From the IMG/VR virus record IMGVR_UViG_3300018080_000326, positions 1 through 39,244 of that record: DNA of 39,244 bases; one strand, written 5' to 3'. Position numbers and translations under genes: made by a program. Positions 6,284 through 13,654 of this stretch are shown here, piece by piece. How positions within the stretch are numbered: position 1 is the first letter of the stretch; the number at the start of each line of letters is the position of its first letter. Below the pieces are notes generated by a model that was given only the letters and a program-made list of their open reading frames with translations, searched no databases and was not told the origin of the DNA. This DNA is from a virus.

Positions 6284-6966
6284 TGACCCGCTACGTAGAA
6301 AAAAAGGGCTATCACGAAGTGCCTAAGACGGCCTACAAGGCCCGCCACCCCAGGGACCTATATTCTACCCCCCGGCCGGTGATAGACGCGCTTCTAGCCG
6401 ATTCTAGGCCGCCCGAGGGGTTCAAGGTACTCGAGCCATGCGCCGGCGAGGGGGCGATCGTGCGGGCTCTCATGGATCGGGGCTACTCGGTAACGGCTAT
6501 CGAGATCGATCAAGGGCTTGCTGAAAAGCTCGCCCAAACGTGCCACACCGTTTGTCACGATTTTTTGATGCTAAGCTTTGATTTGCCGCTCATGAGGCAA
6601 GCGGCGATCCGGGCCGCCGTGACAAACCCGCCGTTTGATCAGGGCCTCGAATTCGCTGAAAAGATCCTCGGGCTCGAGCTGGAATATGTGGCCTTGCTGC
6701 TCCCCACGGCCTTCATGCACAGCAAGGCGCGGTACGATTTCAACCGGCGCTATCCGCCAACCGGGCTTTTCCCCATTCGGGATCGCGTCAAATACGATCT
6801 CACGGTCAAAACCCACCCCCCAAGGGATCAAAGTTGGTTCGTTTGGGATCGGCGGGAACCCGTGATGAACATCAAACCACTGGTGGTAAACCCAAAACCA
6901 TTAACCCAGGAGGTGACTAACGAAGCTTCGCCGTCTATGGCGGTACGGAAACTCTCATCTTCCTAA
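6283..6966 (+). CDS. SAM-dependent DNA adenine-N6 methyltransferase-like protein
   Basis: 227 aa. A DLYSTPRPVIDALL opening leads into motif I, VLEPCAGEGAIV (about 49-60), then AIEID (motif II acidic turn) and the catalytic NPPF (115-118, in VTNPPFDQG). The order I...IV without a visible target-recognition domain fits small phage adenine methyltransferases. It transfers methyl from SAM to adenine N6, most likely in DNA; the recognition sequence is unknown. No partner restriction enzyme is nearby, so it is an orphan that may protect phage DNA or mark it. The last 35 residues are low-complexity. Confidence 0.8.
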   Translation: MTRYVEKKGYHEVPKTAYKARHPRDLYSTPRPVIDALLADSRPPEGFKVLEPCAGEGAIVRALMDRGYSVTAIEIDQGLAEKLAQTCHTVCHDFLMLSFDLPLMRQAAIRAAVTNPPFDQGLEFAEKILGLELEYVALLLPTAFMHSKARYDFNRRYPPTGLFPIRDRVKYDLTVKTHPPRDQSWFVWDRREPVMNIKPLVVNPKPLTQEVTNEASPSMAVRKLSSS

Positions 6967-6975
6967 AGTAGCACC

Positions 6976-6999
6976 CAGCAACCGACCGTTTGGTTGCTG
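6976..6999 (+). other. strong hairpin in the gap before 7072
   Basis: CAGCAACC (6976-6983) pairs perfectly with GGTTGCTG (6992-6999); with G-U and A-T closing pairs it reaches 10 bp around a CCGT tetraloop. It lies 10 nt after the methyltransferase stop and is not followed by a T-run, so termination is doubtful. It may be a processing or stability element between the two operon segments. Confidence 0.45.
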
Positions 7000-7071
7000 G
7001 CTTGGCTCCCCGGCGGCGGGGGGTGAGGCGAGCAACCAAGGGGGATCAACACCAGAGGAGAAAGTGAGACT

Positions 7072-7539
7072 ATGTTTTTCGAAAATTATCACGCCAAAAT
7101 ACGCTCAATTGTGCCTCGGAAAGAGGAAAAAAAGGAGGTGGTGAAGGAATACTGTACCCTTTGCCTGCAATACGAATTCACCCAACAATTCGCCGGGGCC
7201 ATGGGGGAATTTCCGGCGGCCTGCTATCAAGCGCTCAACGCGGGGGAGTGTTGGGGGGCCCGGCTCCCCGTGCCGGTGGAGGAAGTGGTGGCCGTTTTCG
7301 GCGAGGGGGAGGATTCGATCCAGGTGAAAAACATCGATACGGTGGCCGCCGTGCTCAAGCGGCCCAATGCCGAGGATCCCAATCCCATGCTCACCTTGAC
7401 CATGAACTTTGGCGCCACCGATGCCCAGTTTATTTGGCTCAAGGATAAGCTCAATCAAACGGTAATGGTGAACCTTGACAAGGTGCAAGGCGAGCTTTTT
7501 GACAATGACGAAGGGAAGAAAAAGGGGAAAAGGAAATAA
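7072..7539 (+). CDS. phage protein of unknown function
   Basis: 155 aa. ATG 7072 is preceded by GAGGAG about 10 nt upstream. The first 25 residues are basic, and two cysteines (CTLC, near 28-31) could belong to a half zinc knuckle. The middle is mixed alpha/beta and the C-terminal tail is an acidic patch followed by a Lys run (DNDEGKKKGKRK), as in nucleic-acid-associated proteins. I do not recognise the family. It begins the segment leading to RusA and RecT. Confidence 0.6.
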   Translation: MFFENYHAKIRSIVPRKEEKKEVVKEYCTLCLQYEFTQQFAGAMGEFPAACYQALNAGECWGARLPVPVEEVVAVFGEGEDSIQVKNIDTVAAVLKRPNAEDPNPMLTLTMNFGATDAQFIWLKDKLNQTVMVNLDKVQGELFDNDEGKKKGKRK

Positions 7540-7541
7540 CC

Positions 7542-7745
7542 ATGTATGTCGGCGATGAAACAAGATTATCTCTGGAAAAAGTTCATGCCATCCTTAAGCG
7601 GACTTGTAATGAAGTCCCCGGGACAACGGAAGGGTTAAAGTTTGGGGTTAATCTCGGGATAATTCTGATCGAGGCCGCTTTTCCCGAGGTGTTCCCGGAG
7701 CCAGGGAAAGGCGAGGATAAACCCCAGGAGATGGCCGGTGAGTAG
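7542..7745 (+). CDS. small hypothetical protein
   Basis: 67 aa, starting at ATG 7542 two bases after the previous stop and overlapping the GTG of rusA by 8 nt. There is one probable amphipathic helix (LEKVHAILKRTCNEV) and a hydrophobic segment (FGVNLGIILIEAAF), then a Pro/Lys/Glu tail. No recognised domain. Retained because of the tight operon packing. Confidence 0.55.
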   Translation: MYVGDETRLSLEKVHAILKRTCNEVPGTTEGLKFGVNLGIILIEAAFPEVFPEPGKGEDKPQEMAGE

Positions 7746-8223
7746 GTATCGCGCCAACCTTTTTGTCCCGGGCCGCCCCGAGGAAAAGGGAAACCACCGG
7801 GCTAACATCGTGCCGATCCCTGGTGCCTACAGCGAAACCAACTATCGGAAAAAGTACCGGGCTTATATTTTTGACACCAACGATCAAAAGCTCAAAAAGT
7901 GGCAACAAATGATCAAGATTGCCGCTTTGGGGCAAAGGCCCCCGGAGATTTTGACGGGCCCGATCTCGCTGGATGTGGTGTTTGTCTTCGCCAGGCCTAA
8001 GACGGTCAAGCGCAAGTGCCACACCGTGGCCCCCGATCGGGATAAGCTTTTGCGGGCGGTACAGGATGCCTTGGAGGGGGTGATCTACAAAAATGATAGC
8101 CAGGTGATCGCCGGCGATACCTCCAAGATCTACGGCGATAACCAGGGGGCCTTTATCAAAATTCGAGAGGTAGAAAAAGCCAACGATCAAATGTTTTTTT
8201 ACAGTTGCACCGACGAGAAATAA
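7738..8223 (+). CDS. rusA: RusA-family Holliday junction resolvase
   Basis: 161 aa with a GTG start at 7738 (GGAG 7 nt upstream). It has the RusA signature: VFARPKTVKRK, then a catalytic acidic cluster in PDRDKLLRAVQDALEGVIYKND (about 98-119), with further conserved DSQV after it. The N-terminal FVPGRPEEKGNHR matches the family's opening strand (usually ...PKGRPR). RusA dimers cut four-way junctions using Mg2+ bound by conserved Asp residues. Here it likely resolves recombination or replication intermediates before packaging, alongside RecT and the exonuclease downstream. Length is somewhat above E. coli RusA (120 aa) because of a longer N-terminal insertion. Confidence 0.92.
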   Translation: MSRYRANLFVPGRPEEKGNHRANIVPIPGAYSETNYRKKYRAYIFDTNDQKLKKWQQMIKIAALGQRPPEILTGPISLDVVFVFARPKTVKRKCHTVAPDRDKLLRAVQDALEGVIYKNDSQVIAGDTSKIYGDNQGAFIKIREVEKANDQMFFYSCTDEK

Positions 8224-8244
8224 CCACCGAAGGAACTAAAACAA

Positions 8245-8616
8245 ATGGATCCACTAGCCGCCAAGGCTAGGTTGTCGCGGATGTTGGCGCGTCACCTAGC
8301 GCTAAGAGATGTGTACCTCAAAACCGAGGATTACCAGGATATCGCCGCCCAGATCGCCCAATGTTTACCGCTCATGGGCAAGGTCTATTGCAGCTGTGGC
8401 GCGCCCATCCCGCCGCAACCTAACGGGCGGTATGCCCCCGGAAAGTACCTGATCTGTCCCGGATGCAACCGGGGCCTTTTCGTAACGGATGAATACCAAG
8501 TCGTGTACATGAGCGAAGGGGAAGGCCCCCCGGCCGGGGAGTACCCCCGGCGGGGGGAAGGTGCTGGAAAAGGGGAACAGCGGATGCTTACCAAGCAAGG
8601 AGTTATCGATCAATGA
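8245..8616 (+). CDS. small zinc-ribbon protein
   Basis: 123 aa. ATG 8245 follows AAGGA. The N-terminal half is helical (LAAKARLSRMLARHLALRDV). A CSCG...CPGC pair of knuckles (about 51-53 and 73-76) makes a zinc ribbon. The C-terminus is Gly/Pro-rich and probably flexible. The function is unknown. The stop overlaps the recT start by 4 nt. Confidence 0.6.
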   Translation: MDPLAAKARLSRMLARHLALRDVYLKTEDYQDIAAQIAQCLPLMGKVYCSCGAPIPPQPNGRYAPGKYLICPGCNRGLFVTDEYQVVYMSEGEGPPAGEYPRRGEGAGKGEQRMLTKQGVIDQ

Positions 8617-9551
8617 CAAAAACAACCGAACCGCAAACGGCCATGGAAAAGGCCCAGCAAGCGGTCAAGCGCAACCGGGGACAGACGGGCACAAAGGCCG
8701 CCATTGCGAGCTTTAACGCGGTCCTGGAGCGGCCGGAGATGCAACGCCAGATCACCGATGCCTGCTCGCGGTACGTGCGCCCTGAGCGGATGATGGCGCT
8801 TGTGAGGACTATTGTTTCCCGCAACCCCAGGATCGCCCAGTGCTCGCCCCTGTCGGTGATCGGGGCCATGCTCGATTGCTCTCAACTGGGCCTCGAGCCA
8901 ATCCCCCAGCTTGATCACGTCTACCTTGTGCCCTACTGGAATAAGCACACCGGAACCCATGAGCTCCAAGTTCAGCTGGGCTACAAGGGCATGATCGCCC
9001 TGATCCTCCGAACCGGCCGTTACGCCTATATTGGGGCTGAAACGGTCCACGAAAACGATTCTTTCGAAATGGAGCTCGGCTCTAACCAGCACATTCGCCA
9101 CACGTTCGACCTGGCCGAGGATCGGGGGCCGATCATCGGTGGGTGGGCCAAGGTCGTTAACGCCAACGGGTTGACCCATGTCAGGCCGATCACTAAGGCC
9201 GATATCGAAAAGGCCCGCTCCCTAAGCCTCGAATGGAGCCAATGGGACAGCAAGGGCCGGCCCAGCTCGGGCAAGCAACCCGTGTGGGAAGAACACTTTG
9301 ATTCCATGGTGCGAAAAACGGCCGTGCGCCGGCTGTTTCCGTTCATTAATTTACCTATCGAAACCCAGGCCGTGCTTCAAACAGACGAATCAATCGATCA
9401 CGGCCGGGGCGGGGAGTACCGCGATGCCATCGGATGGCGCAACCGGGGCCAGCCTCTTTTCGACATGCCCAGCGTCCCCGAAATTGAAGAAAACAGCCAA
9501 AGCCCGGCCCAGCTGGCCGAGGAAGGAGTGATCACCAGTGCCCGCGATTAA
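8613..9551 (+). CDS. recT: RecT-family single-strand annealing recombinase
   Basis: 312 aa, the expected length. Family features: VRPERMMALVRTIVSRNP (about 50-67), SVIGAMLDCSQLGLEPIPQL, then the highly conserved HVYLVPYWN....QLGYKGMIALILRTG, and a C-terminal DSMVRKTAVRRLFPFI. RecT coats single-stranded DNA and anneals complementary strands; its partner is a 5'-3' exonuclease, here probably the PD-(D/E)XK gene that overlaps its 3' end by 14 nt. The last 35 residues are acidic and disordered. Confidence 0.95.
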   Translation: MTKTTEPQTAMEKAQQAVKRNRGQTGTKAAIASFNAVLERPEMQRQITDACSRYVRPERMMALVRTIVSRNPRIAQCSPLSVIGAMLDCSQLGLEPIPQLDHVYLVPYWNKHTGTHELQVQLGYKGMIALILRTGRYAYIGAETVHENDSFEMELGSNQHIRHTFDLAEDRGPIIGGWAKVVNANGLTHVRPITKADIEKARSLSLEWSQWDSKGRPSSGKQPVWEEHFDSMVRKTAVRRLFPFINLPIETQAVLQTDESIDHGRGGEYRDAIGWRNRGQPLFDMPSVPEIEENSQSPAQLAEEGVITSARD

Positions 9552-10221
9552 ATACAAGGACTCGAAGGGGAAACGGTTGCCGGGGGTAACCACCGTTGAG
9601 AAAAACATAGGCTGGAATGCCCGCGTGCTCATGATGTGGGCGAACCGGGTGGGCCTTGAGGGGAAGGACATAAACGAGGAGGCGGGGTACGAGGCCGCGA
9701 TCGGTAGCGTAGCCCACGCGGCGATTGAAGCGGAGCTCAAGGGCGAGCAATTCGATATTACCCTCCTGGATCTCGATCCGGCCCAAGTGGAGGCGGTGGG
9801 AAAGTGCATGATCGCCTGGAGGGAATTCAAAGATACGATCCGGGTGAGCCCCCTAAAGGACAAGGAAGGAAAGCCCTACTCGGAGTTGACCTTGATTTCA
9901 GAGGAACACAGATTTGGAGGCACGATCGATTGCATCGTACAGCGGGACTCCGACGAAAAGCGCCTTGGGATCCTCGATTTTAAAACGGGGTCTGGCATCT
10001 ACGCGGAGGCATTGATTCAAGTGTGCGCTTACGCGGAGCTCTGGGAACAATACCACCCGGACATGCCGATCACCGATCTCTATATCCTTCGGCTGGGCAA
10101 GCATGACGCGGGCCTGACCTGGAAGTGGGTACCTCGGGAGAAAGCCAAGCCCCTGTGGAAGGCCTTTGAGGCCGCCCTTGTGCTTCATGACGTGCATAAA
10201 ACCATCAAAAAAATGGTGTGA
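9538..10221 (+). CDS. PD-(D/E)XK exonuclease, probable RecT partner
   Basis: 227 aa with a GTG start at 9538 inside the end of recT. The nuclease core is visible in order: an alpha-helix with VAHAAIEAEL (about 60-69), GGTIDCIV (about 125-132, catalytic Asp), and ILDFKTGSG (about 142-150, the D-x-K motif), then QVCAYAELWEQ, the helix that follows in RecB/Cas4-like folds. No iron-sulphur cysteines are present, so it is not Cas4-like. It most likely resects DNA ends 5'-3' to load RecT, replacing the RecE or lambda Exo role. Confidence 0.85.
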   Translation: MPAIKYKDSKGKRLPGVTTVEKNIGWNARVLMMWANRVGLEGKDINEEAGYEAAIGSVAHAAIEAELKGEQFDITLLDLDPAQVEAVGKCMIAWREFKDTIRVSPLKDKEGKPYSELTLISEEHRFGGTIDCIVQRDSDEKRLGILDFKTGSGIYAEALIQVCAYAELWEQYHPDMPITDLYILRLGKHDAGLTWKWVPREKAKPLWKAFEAALVLHDVHKTIKKMV

Positions 10222-10235
10222 GGGGAGGGGCGGCG

Positions 10236-10481
10236 ATGACAAAAGCGGAGCGGGAAAAACAGATCGTTCAACTCCTGGGCCAGCGGGGCGAGCTGGACTC
10301 GGGGGCCATCGCCGGGGCGTTTTTGGTGGAGAGGTGTTGTGTGGATGGAATCTTGCTGTCAATGACCCGGCGCCGAATCCTCGCCCGGCGAAAGATCAGG
10401 ATCAAGCCCAAGGTGGGCTGGGATCGGATGCCTTGCACCCCGTGGCGGTATCTCTACCGGGTAGCCGGTTCTGAAAGGTGA
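10236..10481 (+). CDS. small winged-helix-like protein
   Basis: 81 aa from ATG 10236 (AGGGG ribosome site just upstream; a GTG at 10218 in the same frame lacks one). KAEREKQIVQLLGQRGELDSGAIAGAF looks like the first two helices of a winged helix, followed by VDGILLSMTRRRILARRKIR as the recognition helix and wing. It is Arg-rich overall. A DNA-binding accessory or regulator is likely, without specific assignment. Confidence 0.6.
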   Translation: MTKAEREKQIVQLLGQRGELDSGAIAGAFLVERCCVDGILLSMTRRRILARRKIRIKPKVGWDRMPCTPWRYLYRVAGSER

Positions 10482-10487
10482 AATAAA

Positions 10488-10778
10488 ATGCCAAAAATCA
10501 CATTAACCCCACAAAACGCAAGAGAGATTGTTTTTGGCGATAACCCTGATTGGGAGATCGTGAAAGAGGAAATGGTTGGACAGCGCCGTTGGGTCACGGA
10601 ACACGAAGCCATTTTGAAGCACAACGATAAATTTTATCTTGCCCGTTACGATAAACCATCAACGGAAAGCGTTGACACTTGCCCCTATGACGAAGATCAG
10701 GGATGCAAAGAGGCCATTTTCAGGGAGGTTCGCCCCGTTGAAAAAACGGTCATTGAATATGAAGTTGTCGAAGACTAG
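10488..10778 (+). CDS. small hypothetical protein (beta-rich)
   Basis: 96 aa. Alternating hydrophobic strands (WVTEHEAILKHNDKFYLARY; VIEYEVVED) suggest a small beta-sheet protein. Similar single-domain proteins are frequent in phage early regions, but I cannot name the family. It starts 6 nt after the previous stop and is followed by a GC-rich hairpin. Confidence 0.6.
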   Translation: MPKITLTPQNAREIVFGDNPDWEIVKEEMVGQRRWVTEHEAILKHNDKFYLARYDKPSTESVDTCPYDEDQGCKEAIFREVRPVEKTVIEYEVVED

Positions 10779-10787
10779 CTAGCTTAT

Positions 10788-10822
10788 TGCCCCCGGGGGT
10801 TGCTTGGCGATCGCCGGGGGCA
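10788..10822 (+). other. GC-rich hairpin between two early genes
   Basis: TGCCCCCGG (10788-10796) and CCGGGGGCA (10814-10822) form a perfect 9-bp stem with a 17-nt loop. It lies 10 nt after a stop codon and 22 nt before the next start. AATTT follows, not a T-run, so it is at best a weak or factor-dependent terminator. Confidence 0.45.
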
Positions 10823-10844
10823 CCAATTTAACGGGAGAGGAATA

Positions 10845-11588
10845 ATGAAAACTGTATTCGAAATGACGGTTGATGGCCTTCGGCGAACCGGCAAAACCCA
10901 GCGGATGCTAGATATCCTCGAAAAAGATGTGAATAATGGCCATTATTGCTTTGTTATTTGTGCTGACAGCGATCACCGGCGAGACTTGCAGCGGCGGTTT
11001 AGGGATCAGATCGGGGGGACAATAGCAGGCCACAAGGTCTATCCCAAAAAGCCAGCGGGCCAGGCCACCTTTGAAGTACCGCCGGTTGGGGATATCAAAT
11101 TCGATTATGAAAGAGGGCGAGCATATGGCGCTTTCCCGGGCTGCAAGTATTTCATGGATCACTTCGCTTTTGAGGAGATCATGCGATTTTTTCGCTGGGC
11201 GGTCGAGCAATGGGAAAAGTGGAGCTTGCCCGAGGAGCAACCGAAAAAATCGCCCATGGTGGGGGTTGACCTGGGCTTTAAATCACTTTGCCCCTTTGTG
11301 ATTGATCATGCCCGCCAGGATTTATTTTCCCGATCAGCAAAAAAGAGGGAGGATCTAGATCTGTACTGTCGCCAGTGCAAAGCAGAATTCCCCCACCGCT
11401 ATTTTCCTTCACCCGACGCGGGGCCTTATTGGCGTTGTGGCGTTTGCGGATCCGCCAATTACGACAAGGAAGGCCGTTTGCCAAGGGAAGAAAACGGCGG
11501 AAAGATAAAACTGATCAGCGCCGAACGTGAAAAAACCAGCCTAGATAAGATCACCGTTGTGAGTATCGACGAAAACGAGGAGAAATAA
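10845..11588 (+). CDS. P-loop protein with C-terminal zinc ribbon, unknown function
   Basis: 247 aa from ATG 10845 (GGGAGAGGA upstream; the in-frame TTG at 10800 falls inside the hairpin). Near the N-terminus is a Walker A, GLRRTGKT (about 11-18), followed by a helix and strands; FVICADSD (about 38-45) begins the next strand. No clear Walker B or helicase motifs follow. The middle contains FRWAVEQWEKWSL. The C-terminal third has CRQC (about 177-180) and CGVC (about 202-205), a four-cysteine ribbon. A nucleotide-binding, nucleic-acid-interacting protein is suggested. The arrangement is unlike common phage kinases. Confidence 0.6.
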   Translation: MKTVFEMTVDGLRRTGKTQRMLDILEKDVNNGHYCFVICADSDHRRDLQRRFRDQIGGTIAGHKVYPKKPAGQATFEVPPVGDIKFDYERGRAYGAFPGCKYFMDHFAFEEIMRFFRWAVEQWEKWSLPEEQPKKSPMVGVDLGFKSLCPFVIDHARQDLFSRSAKKREDLDLYCRQCKAEFPHRYFPSPDAGPYWRCGVCGSANYDKEGRLPREENGGKIKLISAEREKTSLDKITVVSIDENEEK

Positions 11589-11591
11589 CGC

Positions 11592-11801
11592 ATGTCACTT
11601 TATGACTACCGAGTAAGCGAGAAATTAGCGGAAAAAGACTATCCCTTTTACGCCCTGATCATGGCTGCGATGCGCAAGGCGGATAGCATCAATGCAAGGG
11701 CGCTTGAAATGGGGTTTCCCGAGATCTGGCATGAACTCAATTTGCGATACCATGCCCCCGGTGGGTTGCTCCCGGGGGAGGGGGGCGCCGATGGAAAGTG
11801 A
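11592..11801 (+). CDS. small hypothetical protein
   Basis: 69 aa. ATG 11592 lies 3 nt after the previous stop. Mostly helical in the first 50 residues (KDYPFYALIMAAMRKADSIN) with a Pro/Gly tail. No recognised motif. The 3' end overlaps the next small zinc-ribbon gene by 11 nt, which argues that both are translated. Confidence 0.55.
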   Translation: MSLYDYRVSEKLAEKDYPFYALIMAAMRKADSINARALEMGFPEIWHELNLRYHAPGGLLPGEGGADGK

Positions 11802-12009
11802 GAAAAAGCGCCCCCGGCCTTGCATGTTTTGCAAGGAGATCGAGGCGCCGGTGATGGTTATAGCCGAGGCGGGGTTTTGGGTTGAGTGCCGAAGTTGTCA
11901 GGCCACCGGCCCATTTTGCGATACCGAGGCCGAGGCTTTGGCGGCTTGGAATGAGCCCCCCCGCTATGACTGCAATCCTGAATGCCCCTACTCGGGCCGG
12001 CCGTGGTGA
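11791..12009 (+). CDS. Lar-like (restriction alleviation) zinc-ribbon protein
   Basis: 72 aa from ATG 11791, preceded by a GGGGAGG stretch. It shows the Lar-family plan: PCMFC near the N-terminus, then FWVECRSCQATGP, and the TEAEALAAWN ending that marks the family (usually T..EAI..WN). An additional C-terminal CNPECPYSGRPW is unusual. Lar of Rac prophage modulates type I restriction-modification; most homologues are untested. An anti-restriction role is plausible given the nearby methyltransferase gene, but unproven. Confidence 0.7.
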   Translation: MESEKKRPRPCMFCKEIEAPVMVIAEAGFWVECRSCQATGPFCDTEAEALAAWNEPPRYDCNPECPYSGRPW

Positions 12010-12013
12010 ATTG

Positions 12014-12163
12014 ATGATCTACAAACTCCTATCCTGGATCCTGTACCGGATAATCAAGAGCAGAAAGCACCAATGGCCCCCGGCGGTGGGGGGCCGTTAC
12101 CTTTTGGTGGTGGATATCACCGCTGAATATGAAATGACAGTTCACGATTGTCTGAAGCTTTAG
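12014..12163 (+). CDS. very small protein, possibly membrane-associated
   Basis: 49 aa from ATG 12014, 4 nt after the previous stop. The N-terminal MIYKLLSWILYRIIKSRKHQ is hydrophobic then basic, like a membrane-surface helix, followed by a short beta-like segment (RYLLVVDITAEY). No recognised family and no strong ribosome site; kept on spacing and codon character. Confidence 0.45.
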   Translation: MIYKLLSWILYRIIKSRKHQWPPAVGGRYLLVVDITAEYEMTVHDCLKL

Positions 12164-12189
12164 CGAGGAACGCTTACGGGAGACAGATA

Positions 12190-12375
12190 ATGAGCAGCAA
12201 CGATCAGCGACATCCAGAAGTTGGCATGAACGGAGTTGTAGTCAAGGGCCCTCGCAAAGGGCTATGCGGAAAAATTTCCGGAGTACATTTGTTTAATGGG
12301 CCTGTTGAGATCGAAATTTGTACGCCAAATGGGGATCGCCATTGGGTTCCTGCAATGGACTGCGTTTGGCTTTAA
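12190..12375 (+). CDS. small protein with KOW-like motif
   Basis: 61 aa from ATG 12190, with GGGAG about 8 nt upstream. GMNGVVVKGPRKGLCGKISGVH reads like a KOW/SH3-type barrel strand-turn (G-x-V...G...G.I). HWVPAMDCVWL closes it. Such mini-barrels often bind RNA or protein; the specific role is unknown. Confidence 0.55.
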   Translation: MSSNDQRHPEVGMNGVVVKGPRKGLCGKISGVHLFNGPVEIEICTPNGDRHWVPAMDCVWL

Positions 12376-12399
12376 CCCTGAAAACCTAAAGGAACGCCC

Positions 12400-12708
12400 A
12401 TGCGAGTTACAGACGAGATGATCAACGCGATCCACAAGGCGCGGTTGCGGGGCCAGATCCACTCGGCCATGCTAAACAGCCTCGAGCGGGCCTTACTCCA
12501 ATATGCCAAGGACGTGTCTTTGATCCTGCAAAAGCATCACAAGGCCCTGTTTGCGAAGCTCGGCCACCGGGGGGCGTGCAAGCTTTGCGGCGAGGAAATC
12601 TATTACCTTCCCCTGCTGTCGGGGGACCTGGAGCCATATGGGCTTGACGGTGCGCCCCACCTCGAGGTGTGCCGGGCCCATCTGAGGAAGAGAGGAAATG
12701 CAACATGA
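12400..12708 (+). CDS. helical protein with C-terminal zinc knuckle
   Basis: 102 aa. Residues 1-60 are helical (DEMINAIHKARLRGQIHSAM; LERALLQYAKDVSLIL). CKLCGEEIYYLP (about 61-72) and HLEVCRAHL (about 88-96) supply likely zinc ligands C-x2-C...H-x3-C. GDLEPYGLDGAPH between them is typical of small phage zinc proteins. Function unknown. It overlaps the next start by 4 nt (ATGA). Confidence 0.6.
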   Translation: MRVTDEMINAIHKARLRGQIHSAMLNSLERALLQYAKDVSLILQKHHKALFAKLGHRGACKLCGEEIYYLPLLSGDLEPYGLDGAPHLEVCRAHLRKRGNAT

Positions 12709-12905
12709 ATCCATATGAGCATCAAACGGTGGATGGTCTGATCGAAATGATGTTAGACGCCCACACGAGAATGGAGGAAGCGCAAAACACCATTCTCGGC
12801 GTGAAAAACGAGCTAAAGCACAGGCAATGGAAGGCCGATCAAGTGGCTAAGACCCTTGAACGGCTCAAAGAGAAATACGCTCAAATGGAGGAACAAGGCA
12901 AATGA
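12705..12905 (+). CDS. small coiled-coil protein
   Basis: 66 aa from ATG 12705. It is nearly all one charged amphipathic helix (LIEMMLDAHTRMEEAQNTIL; VAKTLERLKEKYAQMEEQ). Overlaps by 4 nt with neighbours on both sides, so it is part of a translationally coupled run of tiny genes. Possible oligomerising partner of the adjacent membrane peptides; no known family. Confidence 0.55.
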   Translation: MNPYEHQTVDGLIEMMLDAHTRMEEAQNTILGVKNELKHRQWKADQVAKTLERLKEKYAQMEEQGK

Positions 12906-13003
12906 CCGAAGAAACCAAGCTAGCCCTAGTCGCTTCGCTAGGGATGATCGCGGGCTTTTTGGTGTTCCTTTTGCTCGAGATTCTTTCGGAGGTGGTGTGG
13001 TGA
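12902..13003 (+). CDS. 33-aa single-span membrane peptide
   Basis: ATG 12902 overlaps the previous stop (ATGA) and the reading frame ends TGA at 13001-13003. The peptide begins MTEETKLALVASLGMIAGFL and continues with LVFLLLEILSEVVW, that is, a short charged start followed by about 24 hydrophobic residues, enough for one transmembrane helix. Being coupled at both ends argues that it is translated. Function unknown. Confidence 0.5.
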   Translation: MTEETKLALVASLGMIAGFLVFLLLEILSEVVW

Positions 13004-13140
13004 ACACCCTGATCAAGATCATCCTTGCCCTATTCGTGGCCTTTTTCCTGGCGGCGGGAATATGGTGCGAATGGAAGGGCTACAAGGATCGGTACCCCCA
13101 GGGCGGCTTTTGGGGGTTTGTTACCCAGCCGGGAAAGTGA
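13000..13140 (+). CDS. 46-aa membrane-anchored peptide
   Basis: GTG 13000 with GGAGG (12988-12992) 7 nt upstream, overlapping the preceding stop by 4 nt. The N-terminal NTLIKIILALFVAFFLAAGI is a clear transmembrane or signal-anchor helix. The remainder (WCEWKGYKDRYPQGGFWGF) is aromatic-rich and probably lies at the membrane surface or in the periplasm. It may act with the 33-aa peptide; superinfection exclusion or inhibition of a host envelope protein are possible roles but unsupported. Confidence 0.55.
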   Translation: MNTLIKIILALFVAFFLAAGIWCEWKGYKDRYPQGGFWGFVTQPGK

Positions 13141-13146
13141 GGAAAA

Positions 13147-13335
13147 ATGGACGCGACAAAATTTAAGCTGTTTTTGCATCCAAGATTGGTAAAGGAAATT
13201 GAAACAGCTTTCTCCCAATGGGAAGGGGTTATGAAAGCGATCGGGATCAAGGTCAGCATTGGCTCTTTTGCTCAAATGTTGCTCGTAGAAGGCCTAAAGA
13301 GCTGGCGAGCGAAAAACGAAGACAGCGAAGATTGA
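13147..13335 (+). CDS. small protein, possibly ribbon-helix-helix-like
   Basis: 62 aa. ATG 13147 follows GAGGAAAA. One strand-like segment (TKFKLFLHPRLVKEIE) leads into two helices (FSQWEGVMKAIG; GSFAQMLLVEGLKSWRA), an order compatible with small DNA-binding proteins. This close to int it could be an excisionase or int regulator; no firm family. Confidence 0.5.
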   Translation: MDATKFKLFLHPRLVKEIETAFSQWEGVMKAIGIKVSIGSFAQMLLVEGLKSWRAKNEDSED

Positions 13336-13339
13336 AACC

Positions 13340-13654
13340 ATGACCCGCAAGCCCCCTGGCCCAGATCCCCGCGATGGCGCCCAGCACCTAATTAACCTAG
13401 CAAAGATGTTGGGTTGTGAATTTGAGCTTGCCCAAATGCTCCATGCCAATGTTAATGTCCGCCCGCTGTCGCTCTGTGGCCAGGGAAGGGAGGAACAATG
13501 CCAAGAGCGAAAAAAGGAATGCGAGTCCTCGGCCCCTATGAAGAATGGATCGGGGGAAGGATCAAATATCGAATCAAGATCGCTGGAATACGACGAGTGG
13601 GCATCCCAAATAATTACATCGCTGAAAGTAGGAAAGAAGCCGACGCCAAGGTAA
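13340..13654 (+). CDS. hypothetical protein overlapping the integrase start
   Basis: 104 aa. Only the first 50 residues (DGAQHLINLAKMLGCEFELA, cysteine-containing) lie outside the integrase gene. The last 157 nt overlap int in another frame and give low-complexity sequence. There is no strong ribosome site before ATG 13340. It fills the only gap between 13336 and 13497, so a short real product is possible, but it may be a spurious frame. Confidence 0.35.
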   Translation: MTRKPPGPDPRDGAQHLINLAKMLGCEFELAQMLHANVNVRPLSLCGQGREEQCQERKKECESSAPMKNGSGEGSNIESRSLEYDEWASQIITSLKVGKKPTPR

